A DNA stretch of 40,791 nt from Richelia sp. CSU_2_1 (GTDB lineage: Bacteria > Cyanobacteriota > Cyanobacteriia > Cyanobacteriales > Microcoleaceae): positions 1-40,791 of the forward strand of contig JAAUPF010000045.1 of the NCBI GenBank assembly GCA_012034575.1. The letters run 5' to 3'. Below the pieces are notes generated by a model, which saw only the letters and a program-made list of their open reading frames with translations, was not told the origin of the DNA and ran no database searches. How positions within the stretch are numbered: the first letter of the stretch is position 1; each line of letters starts with the position of its first letter. Positions 1 to 8,084 of this stretch are shown one piece after another. A program made the translations under genes and the position numbers.

Positions 1-1290
1 GTTAAGTCGAATCGCGAGGACATTCAGGATATTTTGACAGAGCTAGCTGAACAGAATCAGTATTCGCCGATCGAGAATTATCTGACATCTTTACCAGTCC
101 CTGCCGACACTTCAATTCTCGACAACATTGCCGAGAGATACTTCGGCGTTAGTTCGGCAATTTACCAGATTTTCGTAAGAAAAACTCTCATCGGCGCAGT
201 GGCCCGCGCATTATCGCCGGGGTGCAAACACGATACAGCTTTGATTCTCCAAGGCAAGCAAGGTTACAAAAAATCTACTTTTTTCAAAATCCTTGCCGGT
301 GAATATTTTGACGATTCACTCGGTGCAGTTTCAGATAAAGATGAGCGACTGAAATTGCACAGAGCTTGGTTTGTGGAATGGAGCGAATTAGAGAGCATCT
401 TTAAGCGCCGGGATGTCAGCAATACAAAGGCCTTTTTATCGAGCTCGATCGACGCTGTGCGACCGCCGTATTGCCGGGATACGCAAGATTTTCCCCGCGC
501 CAGCGTTATCGTTGCCACAACTAACAAAGATGAGTTTCTCAGTGACGAAACTGGAAACCGCCGCTTCTGGATTATCCCGGTGCAAAAGCGGATTGATACC
601 AAACTCTTGGCTTCCGAAAGAGATGCAATCTGGGCTGCTGCTGTTGCTGCTTACAAAGCTGGTGAGAGCTGGTGGTTGGACTACGAGGAAGAACTTAACG
701 CGGAAACGATCGCCCAAGAATTTCAAACCACAGACCCTTGGTTGAATGCAATTGTTGACTACATCAAAAATCGGGAATTCGTGATTCTCAGCGACATCCT
801 CAACCAGCTTCAAATTGATTTGGGCAGGCAAGAAAAATCCCACCAAATGCGAGTAGCAGGTATTTTGAAGGTTCTCGGCTGGGAGAAGAATTTTAAGGTT
901 ATCGGTGGCAAACGCTGTCGGGTTTGGATGCAGGCTCAAGTTCCCGATCCACCTCTAGATCCACCTCTAGATCCACCCCGATCCACCTCCAATCACGAGG
1001 TGGATCTAGAGGTGGTGCAGGCTGAAACTCTTGCCACAGTAGTGTTTGAAAATCAGACTCAGCGGGTAGATCCACCTGATCCACCTCTAATACCAAAAAG
1101 TATTTCTCAAATCAAAATACGAAATTTGAAATTTCAAATTTTGAGAACGGGGAAAATTCCGAAAGTTTTGGCAATTTTTCGGCGCAGGTGGATCGGACCC
1201 CGGAACCCCCACCAGAACGGGAGTCTGAGGGTGCACCACCTCAAAATCGCGAGGTCGATCGGTCAGCAAATCACAACAAAACCTCAGTAG
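1..1290 (+). CDS. VapE/D5-like primase-helicase ATPase, 5' partial
   Basis: This resembles the virulence-associated E (VapE/VirE, superfamily 3-like) ATPases that act as replicative helicases next to primases in satellites and integrated plasmids. The P-loop GKQGYKKST lies about 84-92 residues from the window start, followed by the acidic Walker B-like stretch WFVEWSELE, a sensor-type ATTNKDEF and the family signature ETGNRRFW. The frame is open from base 1, so the gene begins upstream and its primase part is probably missing; the first in-window start is a TTG at 34, which I do not trust. After about codon 310 the protein becomes low-complexity DPPLDPP repeats encoded by GATCCACC repeats. 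The last 60 residues are basic, look non-conserved, and overlap the next gene in another frame. The true C-terminus may therefore be shorter, or may continue in the downstream frame. Confidence 0.75.
   Translation, partial: VKSNREDIQDILTELAEQNQYSPIENYLTSLPVPADTSILDNIAERYFGVSSAIYQIFVRKTLIGAVARALSPGCKHDTALILQGKQGYKKSTFFKILAGEYFDDSLGAVSDKDERLKLHRAWFVEWSELESIFKRRDVSNTKAFLSSSIDAVRPPYCRDTQDFPRASVIVATTNKDEFLSDETGNRRFWIIPVQKRIDTKLLASERDAIWAAAVAAYKAGESWWLDYEEELNAETIAQEFQTTDPWLNAIVDYIKNREFVILSDILNQLQIDLGRQEKSHQMRVAGILKVLGWEKNFKVIGGKRCRVWMQAQVPDPPLDPPLDPPRSTSNHEVDLEVVQAETLATVVFENQTQRVDPPDPPLIPKSISQIKIRNLKFQILRTGKIPKVLAIFRRRWIGPRNPHQNGSLRVHHLKIARSIGQQITTKPQ
947..1194. repeat. GATCCACC iteron-like repeat cluster
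   Basis: The 8-mer GATCCACC occurs at 947, 958, 970, 980, 1069 and 1078 on the plus strand. Its complement GGTGGATC occurs near 999-1006 and 1187-1194. The copies at 947, 958, 970 and 980 are spaced 10-12 bp apart, close to one helical turn. A perfect 19-bp inverted repeat has arms at 949-967 and 997-1015. The cluster sits in the 3' part of the primase-helicase gene. Both an origin-iteron role and simple slippage expansion of a coding repeat fit what is seen. Confidence 0.6.
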
Positions 1291-1718
1291 AAACCGAATC
1301 TATAGAAGCCGATTTCGAGGTAGAGGAGCTAGTTGAAATGATTCGATCGGCACTTTCCGAAAACGATCCAGTGGTAGTCAGGCAGATCCAGGCGATCGTG
1401 CGGGAAGTGTGCGCCAGCGGGGCGGCCGATCGCGCGATTGTTTGGGGCAAGCTGACCGCTGATGAAAAATCTGGATTTATGGCGATGCTGAATGCGCCGT
1501 TGATAGCTCCAGAAGATGCGCAGAAGTTGCGGGATATCGCATCGATTTGGTGGGATAAATTCTATCCCGATCTGCTGGAAAGTTTGATGGCGCAAATGTT
1601 CGGTTGGCAAGCGGGCAGCAACTACGATCGGGCGACGATCGAGCAGTGGTTGCAAACAGAAGATGAATTAGTGCGGTCGCGGATTACTGAGCTTTTAAAT
1701 TATTCCGAGGTGATTTGA
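1188..1718 (+). CDS. Unknown acidic helical protein of the integrative element
   Basis: I do not recognise a family. The product is up to 176 aa, with a charged proline-rich N-terminus (EPPPERESEG) followed by an acidic, probably alpha-helical body with many Glu, Trp and Leu residues. The GTG at 1188 lies inside the preceding gene in another frame, giving a 103-bp overlap. The frame is open back to the stop at 1077-1079, so this could be the real C-terminal part of the primase-helicase gene separated by a frameshift, since both frames carry PP-rich linker sequence. An internal ATG at 1338, within VEMIRSAL, could give a shorter protein. It ends one base before the NblA-like gene, so the two are probably co-translated. 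No catalytic motif is visible. Confidence 0.5.
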   Translation: MDRTPEPPPERESEGAPPQNREVDRSANHNKTSVETESIEADFEVEELVEMIRSALSENDPVVVRQIQAIVREVCASGAADRAIVWGKLTADEKSGFMAMLNAPLIAPEDAQKLRDIASIWWDKFYPDLLESLMAQMFGWQAGSNYDRATIEQWLQTEDELVRSRITELLNYSEVI

Positions 1719-1719
1719 C

Positions 1720-1884
1720 ATGAAACAAATAGAACTCACTCTCGAACAGCAATTTCGATTGCAAATGTACGCCGAACAAATTAAGTCGATTTCTGAAATT
1801 GAAGCAAAAAAATTACTTGTCGAAGTCATGCGCCAAAACATGGTGAAAGACAACGTAATTAAAGACTTAATGCGGGTTGTTTAG
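1720..1884 (+). CDS. nblA: NblA-like phycobilisome degradation adaptor
   Basis: This 54-aa protein has the shape of the NblA/Ycf18 family: an N-terminal IELTLEQQF motif, a helix with alternating hydrophobic residues (MYAEQIKSISEIEAKKLLVE), then QNMVKDNVIKDLM near the C-terminus, which matches the family's conserved M/V-V-(K/R)-(D/E)-N region. NblA proteins bind phycobiliproteins and the Clp protease chaperone to drive phycobilisome breakdown under stress. The start is the ATG one base after the upstream TGA, with GAGGTGA 7 bases upstream as the ribosome site. The next gene's ribosome site overlaps its TAG stop, so it sits in the middle of an element operon. nblA homologues are known in some freshwater cyanophages, and this copy is inside an integrative element. 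The assignment rests on motif similarity read by eye. Confidence 0.75.
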   Translation: MKQIELTLEQQFRLQMYAEQIKSISEIEAKKLLVEVMRQNMVKDNVIKDLMRVV

Positions 1885-1894
1885 GAGAGTAAAA

Positions 1895-2176
1895 ATGAAT
1901 TTTATAAGTGCAAATGTTGCCTGTCAAATTCTCAATTGCAGCGAGAGAAGCTTGCTGAGATACCGAAATCAAGGAAAGCTATTGGAGGGAATTCACTGGG
2001 GAAGAAACCCCAGCGGAAAAGTTTTGTACCATCAGGATTTACTGCTAAATTTAGTTAGCTGTGGCGGTGATATAAATCATGCCGACCATCAGAAATTTAT
2101 TCAGAGAGTTCTGAGCGATCGACCGGAAAATCAACAGAAGAAATCTCGAAAAGTTCAGGCAACTGTGGCGGTCTGA
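1895..2176 (+). CDS. Excisionase-like wHTH DNA-binding protein
   Basis: This 93-aa protein has an N-terminal MerR/excisionase-type winged-helix pattern: SANVACQILNCSERSLLRYR looks like helix-turn-helix, followed by a basic wing (HWGRNPSGKVLYH). The tail is charged and low in structure. Proteins of this size beside a tyrosine integrase are usually recombination directionality factors (Xis) or AlpA-like activators. I chose the ATG at 1895 over the TTG at 1877 because AGGAGAG at 1883-1889 is well placed for it; this ribosome site overlaps the stop of the NblA-like gene. Its 3' end overlaps the convergent integrase 3' end by 80 bp, so the two transcripts are antisense there. Confidence 0.6.
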   Translation: MNFISANVACQILNCSERSLLRYRNQGKLLEGIHWGRNPSGKVLYHQDLLLNLVSCGGDINHADHQKFIQRVLSDRPENQQKKSRKVQATVAV

Positions 2177-3251
2177 CCGTGCCGACATAGTTTTCATACA
2201 TTGTCCGCAAATTGTGTCCGGTGATTTGCGCCAGTTCGGCGGGATTCATTCCCCGATCGAGAGCGTGGCTGATTAATGTATGCCGGGTGGTGTACGGTCG
2301 GCGGTAGTCAATCCCCAATTTGGAAAGTGTCGGTTTCCAGTAGCGGTTGTTGAAATTTTTAGCATCGATCGTACTTCCCTCAATGCTGGTGAAAATTGGC
2401 GAATCAGAAGAACAATCGGGCGATCGGCGGTTCAATAATAACTGTTGCAGTCTTGGCGTTAGAGTAACACTCCTTCCTCGATTGCACTTTTCTGCTTTTC
2501 GAGAAGATTCACCGTCGCTAATACTTTCGCCGATCCAGATGCGATCGCACTTCGCAGAGCAATGCCGCCAAAGCAGGGCAGCAGCCTCGCCAGTGCGGAG
2601 TCCGACACCAAACTTGAATTCTATGTAATCGGCGTAGTGGGATATTTTTGGGTTCGATCGAAACTCGCTGACAATCGCCTTGATTTCTGCTGCGGTAAAA
2701 GGTTCGGACTTCTGCCTGGGCGGTACTTTTACTTTCACATCAGTCCACGGATTTTCGCCCGCAATTATTTTTTTCTTAATTGCCCAATTCCAACAGGCGC
2801 ATATCATTGCAATCCGCTCGCGCACTGTTATTGGTTCGAGATTGGCTCCATTGCGATCGCCCAGCCAATCCCGAAAATCCTCAGCAACATTTTCGGTAAC
2901 AGCAATAGTTGTTTTGTTTCTGAAAAACTCAGAAACGTGTTTCTTTGTTGCTCGATACTTGGCTAAGGTTGCGGGATGGAGATTGCGCTGTTTCCAGGAA
3001 CAGAAGCGATCGAATAACTCAACAACAGAAATTGATTCTTGCTTCTGAGGTTTGTACTTAGTCAGGCTCGGATCGAAATTGCCACTGACCATATCGAGTT
3101 CGATCGTTCTGGCTTTGATTTCGGTGGCTTTCCGATTGGCGATCGAATCGGGCAATCCAATGTAAAGCCAAAATCGCTTTCCTTGCCAAGACCAAGCAAG
3201 TCGCAACCGATCGCGAAAAACTTCAACTCTTACCGTACCTTTGCCCATCAA
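2097..3251 (-). CDS. int: Tyrosine recombinase / phage integrase
   Basis: This 384-aa protein has the layout of a site-specific tyrosine integrase: an N-terminal arm-type DNA-binding region (about 1-65), a SAM-like core-binding domain (about 75-170) and a catalytic domain (about 180-365). Visible catalytic residues are Arg219 in GLRTGE, Arg323 in YTTRHT, His346 in TGH and the nucleophile Tyr355 in MYENY. The usual His of the HxxR box is Tyr320 here, a tolerated variant. It probably catalyses integration of the element at the adjacent tRNA-Val. The N-terminus lies 154 bp from the tRNA 3' end, as expected for int next to att. Two ATGs are adjacent (3251 and 3248). Confidence 0.9.
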   Translation of the reverse strand: MMGKGTVRVEVFRDRLRLAWSWQGKRFWLYIGLPDSIANRKATEIKARTIELDMVSGNFDPSLTKYKPQKQESISVVELFDRFCSWKQRNLHPATLAKYRATKKHVSEFFRNKTTIAVTENVAEDFRDWLGDRNGANLEPITVRERIAMICACWNWAIKKKIIAGENPWTDVKVKVPPRQKSEPFTAAEIKAIVSEFRSNPKISHYADYIEFKFGVGLRTGEAAALLWRHCSAKCDRIWIGESISDGESSRKAEKCNRGRSVTLTPRLQQLLLNRRSPDCSSDSPIFTSIEGSTIDAKNFNNRYWKPTLSKLGIDYRRPYTTRHTLISHALDRGMNPAELAQITGHNLRTMYENYVGTVRPPQLPELFEISSVDFPVDRSELSE

Positions 3252-3368
3252 TAAGTACCCATTTTAAGGGGGAATATCTGTATCGCTGTTTTATCGCCCA
3301 GATTGTCTGGGACTGTCATAGTTTGTCACCCCTTATTGAGAATGCCCAATTCACCAGCAGCGGGCATG

Positions 3369-3403
3369 AAAAAGCCAAATCCGCTTGATACTGCGAATTT
3401 GGC
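3369..3403 (-). terminator. Rho-independent terminator of tRNA-Val
   Basis: Read on the minus strand, an 11-bp stem (GCCAAATTCGC pairing with GCGGATTTGGC, one G-U pair) with an 8-base loop is followed directly by TTTTT. It begins 2 bases after the tRNA 3' end. If integration is inside the tRNA, this terminator may belong to the element. Confidence 0.75.
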
Positions 3404-3405
3404 GA

Positions 3406-3479
<74 letters not shown>

Positions 3480-3541
3480 GCACGATTACTAAATCTAGCA
3501 CAAACTTCGATCGAACGTCAAGCAAAAATCTGAAATTCCCC

Positions 3542-5563
3542 TCAACTCCCAATTTTTCGCCAAATTTTCACAGTTCGATCGCCCGCACCGCTAACCAAAC
3601 TCGCCCCATCAGCACTAAACGCCACCGACAAAACCTCCCCCTGATGTCCGGCTAGAACTTCCAACAAACTCCCCGTGGCAGCATCCCACAAATAAATCGT
3701 ACCGTCCCGACTCCCAGTCGCCAAAATCCGCCCGTCAGGACTGACGGCCAAACACAAAACATCCCCAGAATTGTCTCTCATACTCCGCAGCAGCGTCCCT
3801 TGGCCCCGACCGTCCACCCGCCACAGCTTCGCCGTACCGTCGCGACTCCCCGTAGCCAAAATCGATCCCCCCCCGGCCCCCCCTTGAGAAGGGGGGGAGA
3901 AAGAAAATTCGATCGCCCGCACCCAATCTCCGTGCTCAGTCAGAGTGCAAATCGACTTTCCAGCCTGCCAATCCCACAACTGCACGGTTTTGTCCCGACT
4001 CCCGCTAGCCAAAAACTCCCCGCCCGGACTGAAAGCCACCGCTTCCACTCCGCCGGCGTGGCCCGTCAAAGCCGACATCCGCCGACCCTTATTCAAATTC
4101 CACAAATGCACCGTTTTGTCCCGACTTCCGCTAGCCAAAACCTGACCGTCGGGACTGAAAGCCACAGCGTGAACCCTGTCAGCATGACCGGTCAAACCAA
4201 ACCACCACTTACCCTTGTTCATATCCCAAATATGAATCATTTTGTCCCGGCCGCCACTAGCCAAAATCTTGCCGTCGGGACTGAAAGCCGCGCAAGTCAC
4301 CCAATCGGAATGACCCGTGAGAGTGTACCACCGCTTGCCGGCCTCTACCTTCCACATCTCAATCGTCTTGTCCTCACTCCCGCTAACTAAAGTCGCGCCG
4401 TCAGGGCTGAAAGCTACCGACGTGACAGCCTGAGAATGACCTACCAGAGTGCGAACGCACTTCCAAGTAGGCGCGCGGGCCGGCACAACCCTTTGCTGGG
4501 CTGGAACTGGTACGATCGTACCTGCAACCGTTGGCGGCATCGCATTTTGCACCCGTGGGGGCGACATTCCCTTACCCGCCCGCGCCCCCGCGCCCGCCCC
4601 GGCTGGTGGAATTGAAGCTGCTGGAGTTGGACTTGCTGCGGGAATTGATACCGGCTGATACGGCTGCAAATCTCGCATCACTTCAGCGACAGATTTGTAG
4701 CGGCGGTTGAGATTGGATTCGATCGATTTATCGAGAATGCGGCCTAATTTCGGATCGATTTTTGCTTTCAAAAAATCCCGCCACACCCAAGCATCCTGAT
4801 TGATATCGAACAAATCAAAGGGAGATATTTGAGTCAGCAAATAAATGCAAGTTACTCCCAAACTGTACAAATCACTGGCAAAAACTGCTTGACCTCTGAT
4901 TTGTTCCGGCGCGACGAATTCAGGAGAACCGATGACAGTACCTGTTTGAAAACTGCCCTCCACAACTTTGGCAGCGCCGAAGTCAACTAAAACTAATTCT
5001 CCGGTAAATGTGGAAAAATTATAAGAATTTAAATTGGGAGAACTGCGGCGGCGGATAATATTGGGAGGTTTAATATCTCGGTGAATAACTTTGCGATCGT
5101 GCACGAACTGCAAAACTGGTAATAAATCATTTAATAGTCGCAGAATCTGACTTTCGCTAAAAGGTCCCTGCCGCACCAATTCTTGCTGTAAGTTTTCACC
5201 TTCTATAAATTCTTGGACTAAATACTGATAGCGTTCCTGCTGGAAGTGCGCCAGCAATTCAGGAATTTGCGGGTGTTTTCCCAATTCATCCAGCCGTTGG
5301 GCTTCGCGGTTGAATAATTCTGCTGCTTTTTCGGCGCTGCTAGTACCTTGAGATAGCGGGAAAAACTGTTTGATGGCGCAGCGCGGTTTTGAGGGCTTGT
5401 CTTCGTCTACGGCTAAAAAAGTGCGACCGAAGCCGCCGCGCCCGAGGGGTTTGATGGCGCGATAGCGTTCTCTCAGCAGCAGTTTAGCACCGCAACTGAG
5501 ACAATATTGAGTGCGATCGGCATTTTGGGGGTTTGGACAGGCAGGATTTAAGCAGTAACTCAT
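3542..5563 (-). CDS. Zn-ribbon Ser/Thr protein kinase with WD40 propeller
   Basis: This 673-aa protein has, in order, an N-terminal zinc ribbon (Cys4, Cys9, Cys21, Cys24), a Hanks-type kinase domain (about 34-300), a Pro/Ala-rich linker (300-365) and seven WD40 repeats (about 368-670). Kinase motifs are complete: glycine loop GRGGFGRTF (41-49), Lys65, HRDIKPPN with Asp163, DFG 194-196 and APE near 218-220. It should phosphorylate Ser/Thr in cytoplasmic partners, with the propeller as docking platform; this architecture is common in filamentous cyanobacteria. Repeat five is interrupted in frame at about residues 554-566 by FSPPSQGGAGGGS, encoded by a C-rich palindromic repeat. It stands alone, with the tRNA gene downstream. 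Confidence 0.93.
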   Translation of the reverse strand: MSYCLNPACPNPQNADRTQYCLSCGAKLLLRERYRAIKPLGRGGFGRTFLAVDEDKPSKPRCAIKQFFPLSQGTSSAEKAAELFNREAQRLDELGKHPQIPELLAHFQQERYQYLVQEFIEGENLQQELVRQGPFSESQILRLLNDLLPVLQFVHDRKVIHRDIKPPNIIRRRSSPNLNSYNFSTFTGELVLVDFGAAKVVEGSFQTGTVIGSPEFVAPEQIRGQAVFASDLYSLGVTCIYLLTQISPFDLFDINQDAWVWRDFLKAKIDPKLGRILDKSIESNLNRRYKSVAEVMRDLQPYQPVSIPAASPTPAASIPPAGAGAGARAGKGMSPPRVQNAMPPTVAGTIVPVPAQQRVVPARAPTWKCVRTLVGHSQAVTSVAFSPDGATLVSGSEDKTIEMWKVEAGKRWYTLTGHSDWVTCAAFSPDGKILASGGRDKMIHIWDMNKGKWWFGLTGHADRVHAVAFSPDGQVLASGSRDKTVHLWNLNKGRRMSALTGHAGGVEAVAFSPGGEFLASGSRDKTVQLWDWQAGKSICTLTEHGDWVRAIEFSFSPPSQGGAGGGSILATGSRDGTAKLWRVDGRGQGTLLRSMRDNSGDVLCLAVSPDGRILATGSRDGTIYLWDAATGSLLEVLAGHQGEVLSVAFSADGASLVSGAGDRTVKIWRKIGS
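3864..3897. repeat. C-rich palindromic repeat inside the kinase gene
   Basis: GATC is followed by a run of 8 C, GG, a run of 7 C, TTGAGAA and a run of 7 G. Related copies lie at 30254-30272 and 37442-37473. This copy is inserted in frame within a WD40 repeat. Confidence 0.75.
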
Positions 5564-5642
5564 AACTGAACCGAGAAGGAATCAGCAGCATATTTATATG
5601 ATAGTGAGCTGCAAGGGCGATCGACCTTAGCCTTGCCCGCCG

Positions 5643-5679
5643 AAGGAAGAAGGAAGAAGGAAGAGGGAAGAAGGGAAAT
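5643..5679. repeat. Heptamer tandem repeat (GGAAGAA)n
   Basis: About five imperfect tandem copies of a GAAGGAA-type heptamer lie in the 248-bp spacer upstream of the kinase start. The complement recurs at 8770-8819 and briefly near 15990-16005. This is the short tandemly repeated repetitive (STRR) type known from filamentous cyanobacteria. Confidence 0.7.
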
Positions 5680-5761
5680 GCCGTCACAGTAATATTTTCA
5701 GTGATTAAGAACCTGCAGCAGCATCCGGCAAAGTTGCTATAAATTGAAAATTTTAAGCACA

Positions 5762-5799
5762 GAAGTCCTTACTGCAAGCCAGTTCGTAGTGAGGACTTC
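5762..5799. repeat. GAAGTCCT hairpin repeat
   Basis: GAAGTCCT at 5762-5769 pairs with AGGACTTC at 5792-5799. The right half (TTCGTAGTGAGGACTTCAGT) is nearly repeated at 30551-30570, so this is a dispersed repeat. It lies 12 bp past the 3' end of the SRPBCC gene and may act as its 3' hairpin. Confidence 0.55.
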
Positions 5800-5811
5800 A
5801 GTCCGCAAAAT

Positions 5812-6258
5812 TCAAGATGCCGCCTTCACTTTCAAAGCATACTCTTTAAACCTTTCCAAGTCAGCTTGAATTGTCGATTCCACCACGCGCCCTAAAAATA
5901 GGTTATCCATCAATTTACCCAGCCAGCCAGGAATCCCGTAAGCGACAGTTAGTTTGACAATACTGCTATCTTTGCGATCGTAGAATCTAACTGCACCGCG
6001 ATTGGGCAAACCGTCTACCGATTCCCACTGAATTATCTGATTCGGCACTAATTTAAGAATTCGAGACAGCCAGCTAAATTCTAAGCCGCCTGTTGCGAGT
6101 TTCCAGCGGGATAATTCTGGATCTTCTTCGAGAACGTGAACTGATTCGATCCATTTCATCCAGCGCGGCATTTGCTCTAAATCAGACCAAAGTTCCCACG
6201 CTAATTCAATAGGAATTGCCACTTCTACTTGTACGCTATGTTCTAACCAATCAGTCAT
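5812..6258 (-). CDS. SRPBCC (START-like) family protein
   Basis: This 148-aa protein has a SRPBCC/polyketide-cyclase fold signature: N-terminal HSVQVEVAIPIELAWELWSD, then LEQMPRWMKWIESV, and a long C-terminal helix (TIQADLERFKEYAL). The family binds hydrophobic ligands in a deep cavity. In many cyanobacteria a protein of this kind lies next to zds, as here on the same strand 331 bp downstream, which suggests a link to carotenoid or membrane lipid handling. No catalytic residue can be named. The function is inferred from fold and neighbour only. Confidence 0.8.
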   Translation of the reverse strand: MTDWLEHSVQVEVAIPIELAWELWSDLEQMPRWMKWIESVHVLEEDPELSRWKLATGGLEFSWLSRILKLVPNQIIQWESVDGLPNRGAVRFYDRKDSSIVKLTVAYGIPGWLGKLMDNLFLGRVVESTIQADLERFKEYALKVKAAS

Positions 6259-6589
6259 GGGATTTTAGATTTTAGATTTTAGATTTCTTAGTCTGCGATC
6301 GAGGGATTGGCGATTGTTTTGTTAGTTATCAGTCAGGCAGTTTGCAATTTGCGATTTGCGATTATTTATTGAGTCATTTTCTAGTTACCAGCCTCTGACT
6401 GGTAACTAGAGAAGCCTGGTAACTAGAAAAATTTTCGCTTGGCGCTTTGCGATTATTTATTGAATCATTAGTCACAAAATTTGCGATTTGCGCTTTTTCT
6501 TGAATCATCAATCATTTGAATAATAACTAATGACTGATGGCTGATGGCTGATGACTAATAACTAATGACTGATGACTAATAACTAATGA
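6259..6589. other. Repeat-filled spacer without genes
   Basis: The 331 bp between the SRPBCC gene and zds consist almost wholly of short repeats: GATTTTAGATTTTAG near 6262, TTGCGATTTGCGATT motifs at about 6345, 6440 and 6480, a hairpin with arms CTAGTTACCAG (6381-6391) and CTGGTAACTAG (6399-6409) plus a third copy near 6415, and AACTAATGACTGATGGCTG-type tandem units at 6525-6597. The last unit reaches the zds stop codon. I see no open frame worth calling and no T-tract terminator. Confidence 0.7.
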
Positions 6590-8023
6590 CTAATGACTGC
6601 TTGCCAAAATTACCTCAGCCGCTTGATGGCCGGAAATTGTTGCTCCTTCCATGCTGTCGATGTAATCTTGCTGGGTGTAACTTCCTGCTAAAAAGAAGTT
6701 AGCAACAGGCGTTTTTTGAGCGGGACGGTAGACATCCATTCCCGGTGCTTCGCGGTACAAAGATTGAGCGAGTTTAACTACACTGTACCAAGTCATGTTT
6801 AGTTCCCGCGCTGAAGGAAATAAATCTCGAACTTGCTTGAGTACGTGCTGGGCTATCTCTTCGTTGCTTTGTTTGATAAATGGATCTCCCGGAGTCAACA
6901 CTAATTGCAACAGCGAACCTTGTCCTTCTTTATAATAATCCTTAGGACTTGCCAGCGCCAAATCTGCAAAACAAGAAAAATCGGCATCTGCTGAATATAG
7001 CAAATTATCGATGCCGGCGGCGTGCTGCAACTGTTTGCGCTGGGCTTCATCTTCCAGTTCCGTTACCCAACCGTCGAACCGCAATTGTACTGTAGCAACG
7101 GGCACAGCATCTAACTTATAAATGTTGTCAAATTCCGACCATTTGCGCCAAGCTGGCGGCAGAATTTTTTGAATTCCCGGCACATCTAATGCAAAAAGAT
7201 ATGCGTCAGCGGTAATAATTTCTTCGGTTTCGCCGCTGGCTACTGCTAAGCCGGTGACGCGAGTTTCTGCACTTGCTTCAAACTGAATTTCTCGCACTCT
7301 GCGCCGCGTGTGAATTTTGGTTCCTTTGCTTTCCAAATATTCGACAATTGGCTTGTGTAAGTATTCGTTAGGGGAACCTGCCAGCATCCTCATTGCTGAT
7401 GCTTCGGTTTTCGCAGCAAACAACTGAAAGATTGTCAACATACACCGGGCAGAAATATTTTCAGTGTCGATAAAACCCAGGGCATAGGCGATCGGATTCC
7501 ACATTCTTTTGAGGGAATTTTGGCTGCCACCGTGGCTGCGAAACCAGTCAGCAAAGCTGATTTTATCCAATTCGCGGATAGTTTTCATCGCCCCATCAAA
7601 GTCTATCAAACCGCGGACGATCGGACTCGTTCCCAGGGCGATCGAATTTTGAATTTTGTCTTGCAGCGATAGCTGGGATGTAGTGAAAAATGCCTTCAAA
7701 CCGTGAAACGGCGCGCCGATAGGAAAGCGAAAATCCAAACAACCAGTTTCGCCGCCTCGATTGATAAAAGTGTGGGTATGTTCTTTGAGGAGAAAATTGT
7801 CAACTGCTCCCACTCTTTTGAGCAGGGCAAATAAGTTATAATAGCAGCCGAAGAAGACGTGCAAACCCATTTCCACGTGATTGCCGTCGGGATCTACCCA
7901 ACTGCCGGCTTTGCCACCAACAAAGGGGCGAGATTCAAAAATTTCTACCTGATGGCCTGCATCGACTAAATCGACTGCTGCAGTCATCCCGGCCAATCCT
8001 GCACCTGCGATCGCAACCCGCAT
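6590..8023 (-). CDS. zds: 9,9'-di-cis-zeta-carotene desaturase
   Basis: This 477-aa flavoprotein desaturates di-cis-zeta-carotene to prolycopene in carotenoid synthesis, using plastoquinone at the thylakoid or cytoplasmic membrane. The N-terminus carries the FAD dinucleotide-binding motif [11 protein letters not shown] (residues 3-13), then [14 protein letters not shown] and [13 protein letters not shown], which mark plant/cyanobacterial-type ZDS rather than bacterial CrtI. The C-terminal FAD-contact region reads [19 protein letters not shown]. Length matches the family (about 480 aa). Start is the ATG at 8021-8023. The upstream spacer is AT-rich (8024-8084). Confidence 0.95.
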   Translation of the reverse strand: MRVAIAGAGLAGMTAAVDLVDAGHQVEIFESRPFVGGKAGSWVDPDGNHVEMGLHVFFGCYYNLFALLKRVGAVDNFLLKEHTHTFINRGGETGCLDFRFPIGAPFHGLKAFFTTSQLSLQDKIQNSIALGTSPIVRGLIDFDGAMKTIRELDKISFADWFRSHGGSQNSLKRMWNPIAYALGFIDTENISARCMLTIFQLFAAKTEASAMRMLAGSPNEYLHKPIVEYLESKGTKIHTRRRVREIQFEASAETRVTGLAVASGETEEIITADAYLFALDVPGIQKILPPAWRKWSEFDNIYKLDAVPVATVQLRFDGWVTELEDEAQRKQLQHAAGIDNLLYSADADFSCFADLALASPKDYYKEGQGSLLQLVLTPGDPFIKQSNEEIAQHVLKQVRDLFPSARELNMTWYSVVKLAQSLYREAPGMDVYRPAQKTPVANFFLAGSYTQQDYIDSMEGATISGHQAAEVILASSH

Positions 8024-8084
8024 TTGACTATTCCTTTTTCTGTAATTTTACAAATTGTAACAAAAAATTATAATATCATAAATC

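Larger units (their letters stand above)
1..3405. mobile_element. Integrative element at tRNA-Val (right part only)
   Basis: The block holds a VapE-type primase-helicase, an unknown protein, an NblA-like protein, an excisionase-like protein and a tyrosine integrase, and ends beside the 3' end of tRNA-Val on the minus strand. An integrase gene next to a tRNA 3' end is the classic layout of tRNA-targeted integrative elements, and a pri-rep/xis/int set is typical of phage satellites and small integrative elements. I see no capsid, conjugation or partition gene. The left end and its att copy are outside the window, so element size and type (satellite, prophage remnant or integrated plasmid) cannot be fixed. 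The right boundary is inferred, not proven by a visible direct repeat. Confidence 0.65.

Noticed and set aside
1090..1100. Programmed -1 frameshift at CCAAAAAG in the primase gene
   Set aside because: It lacks a true X-XXY-YYZ heptamer and a clear downstream pseudoknot; a plain overlap or error is simpler.
34..1290. TTG at position 34 as the start of the VapE-like protein
   Set aside because: The frame is open back to base 1 and a helicase of this type needs more N-terminal sequence; the gene is treated as 5' partial.
6381..6425. CTAGTTACCAG hairpin as the zds terminator
   Set aside because: Neither strand shows a T-tract after the stem, and the unit occurs three times; a dispersed repeat is more likely.
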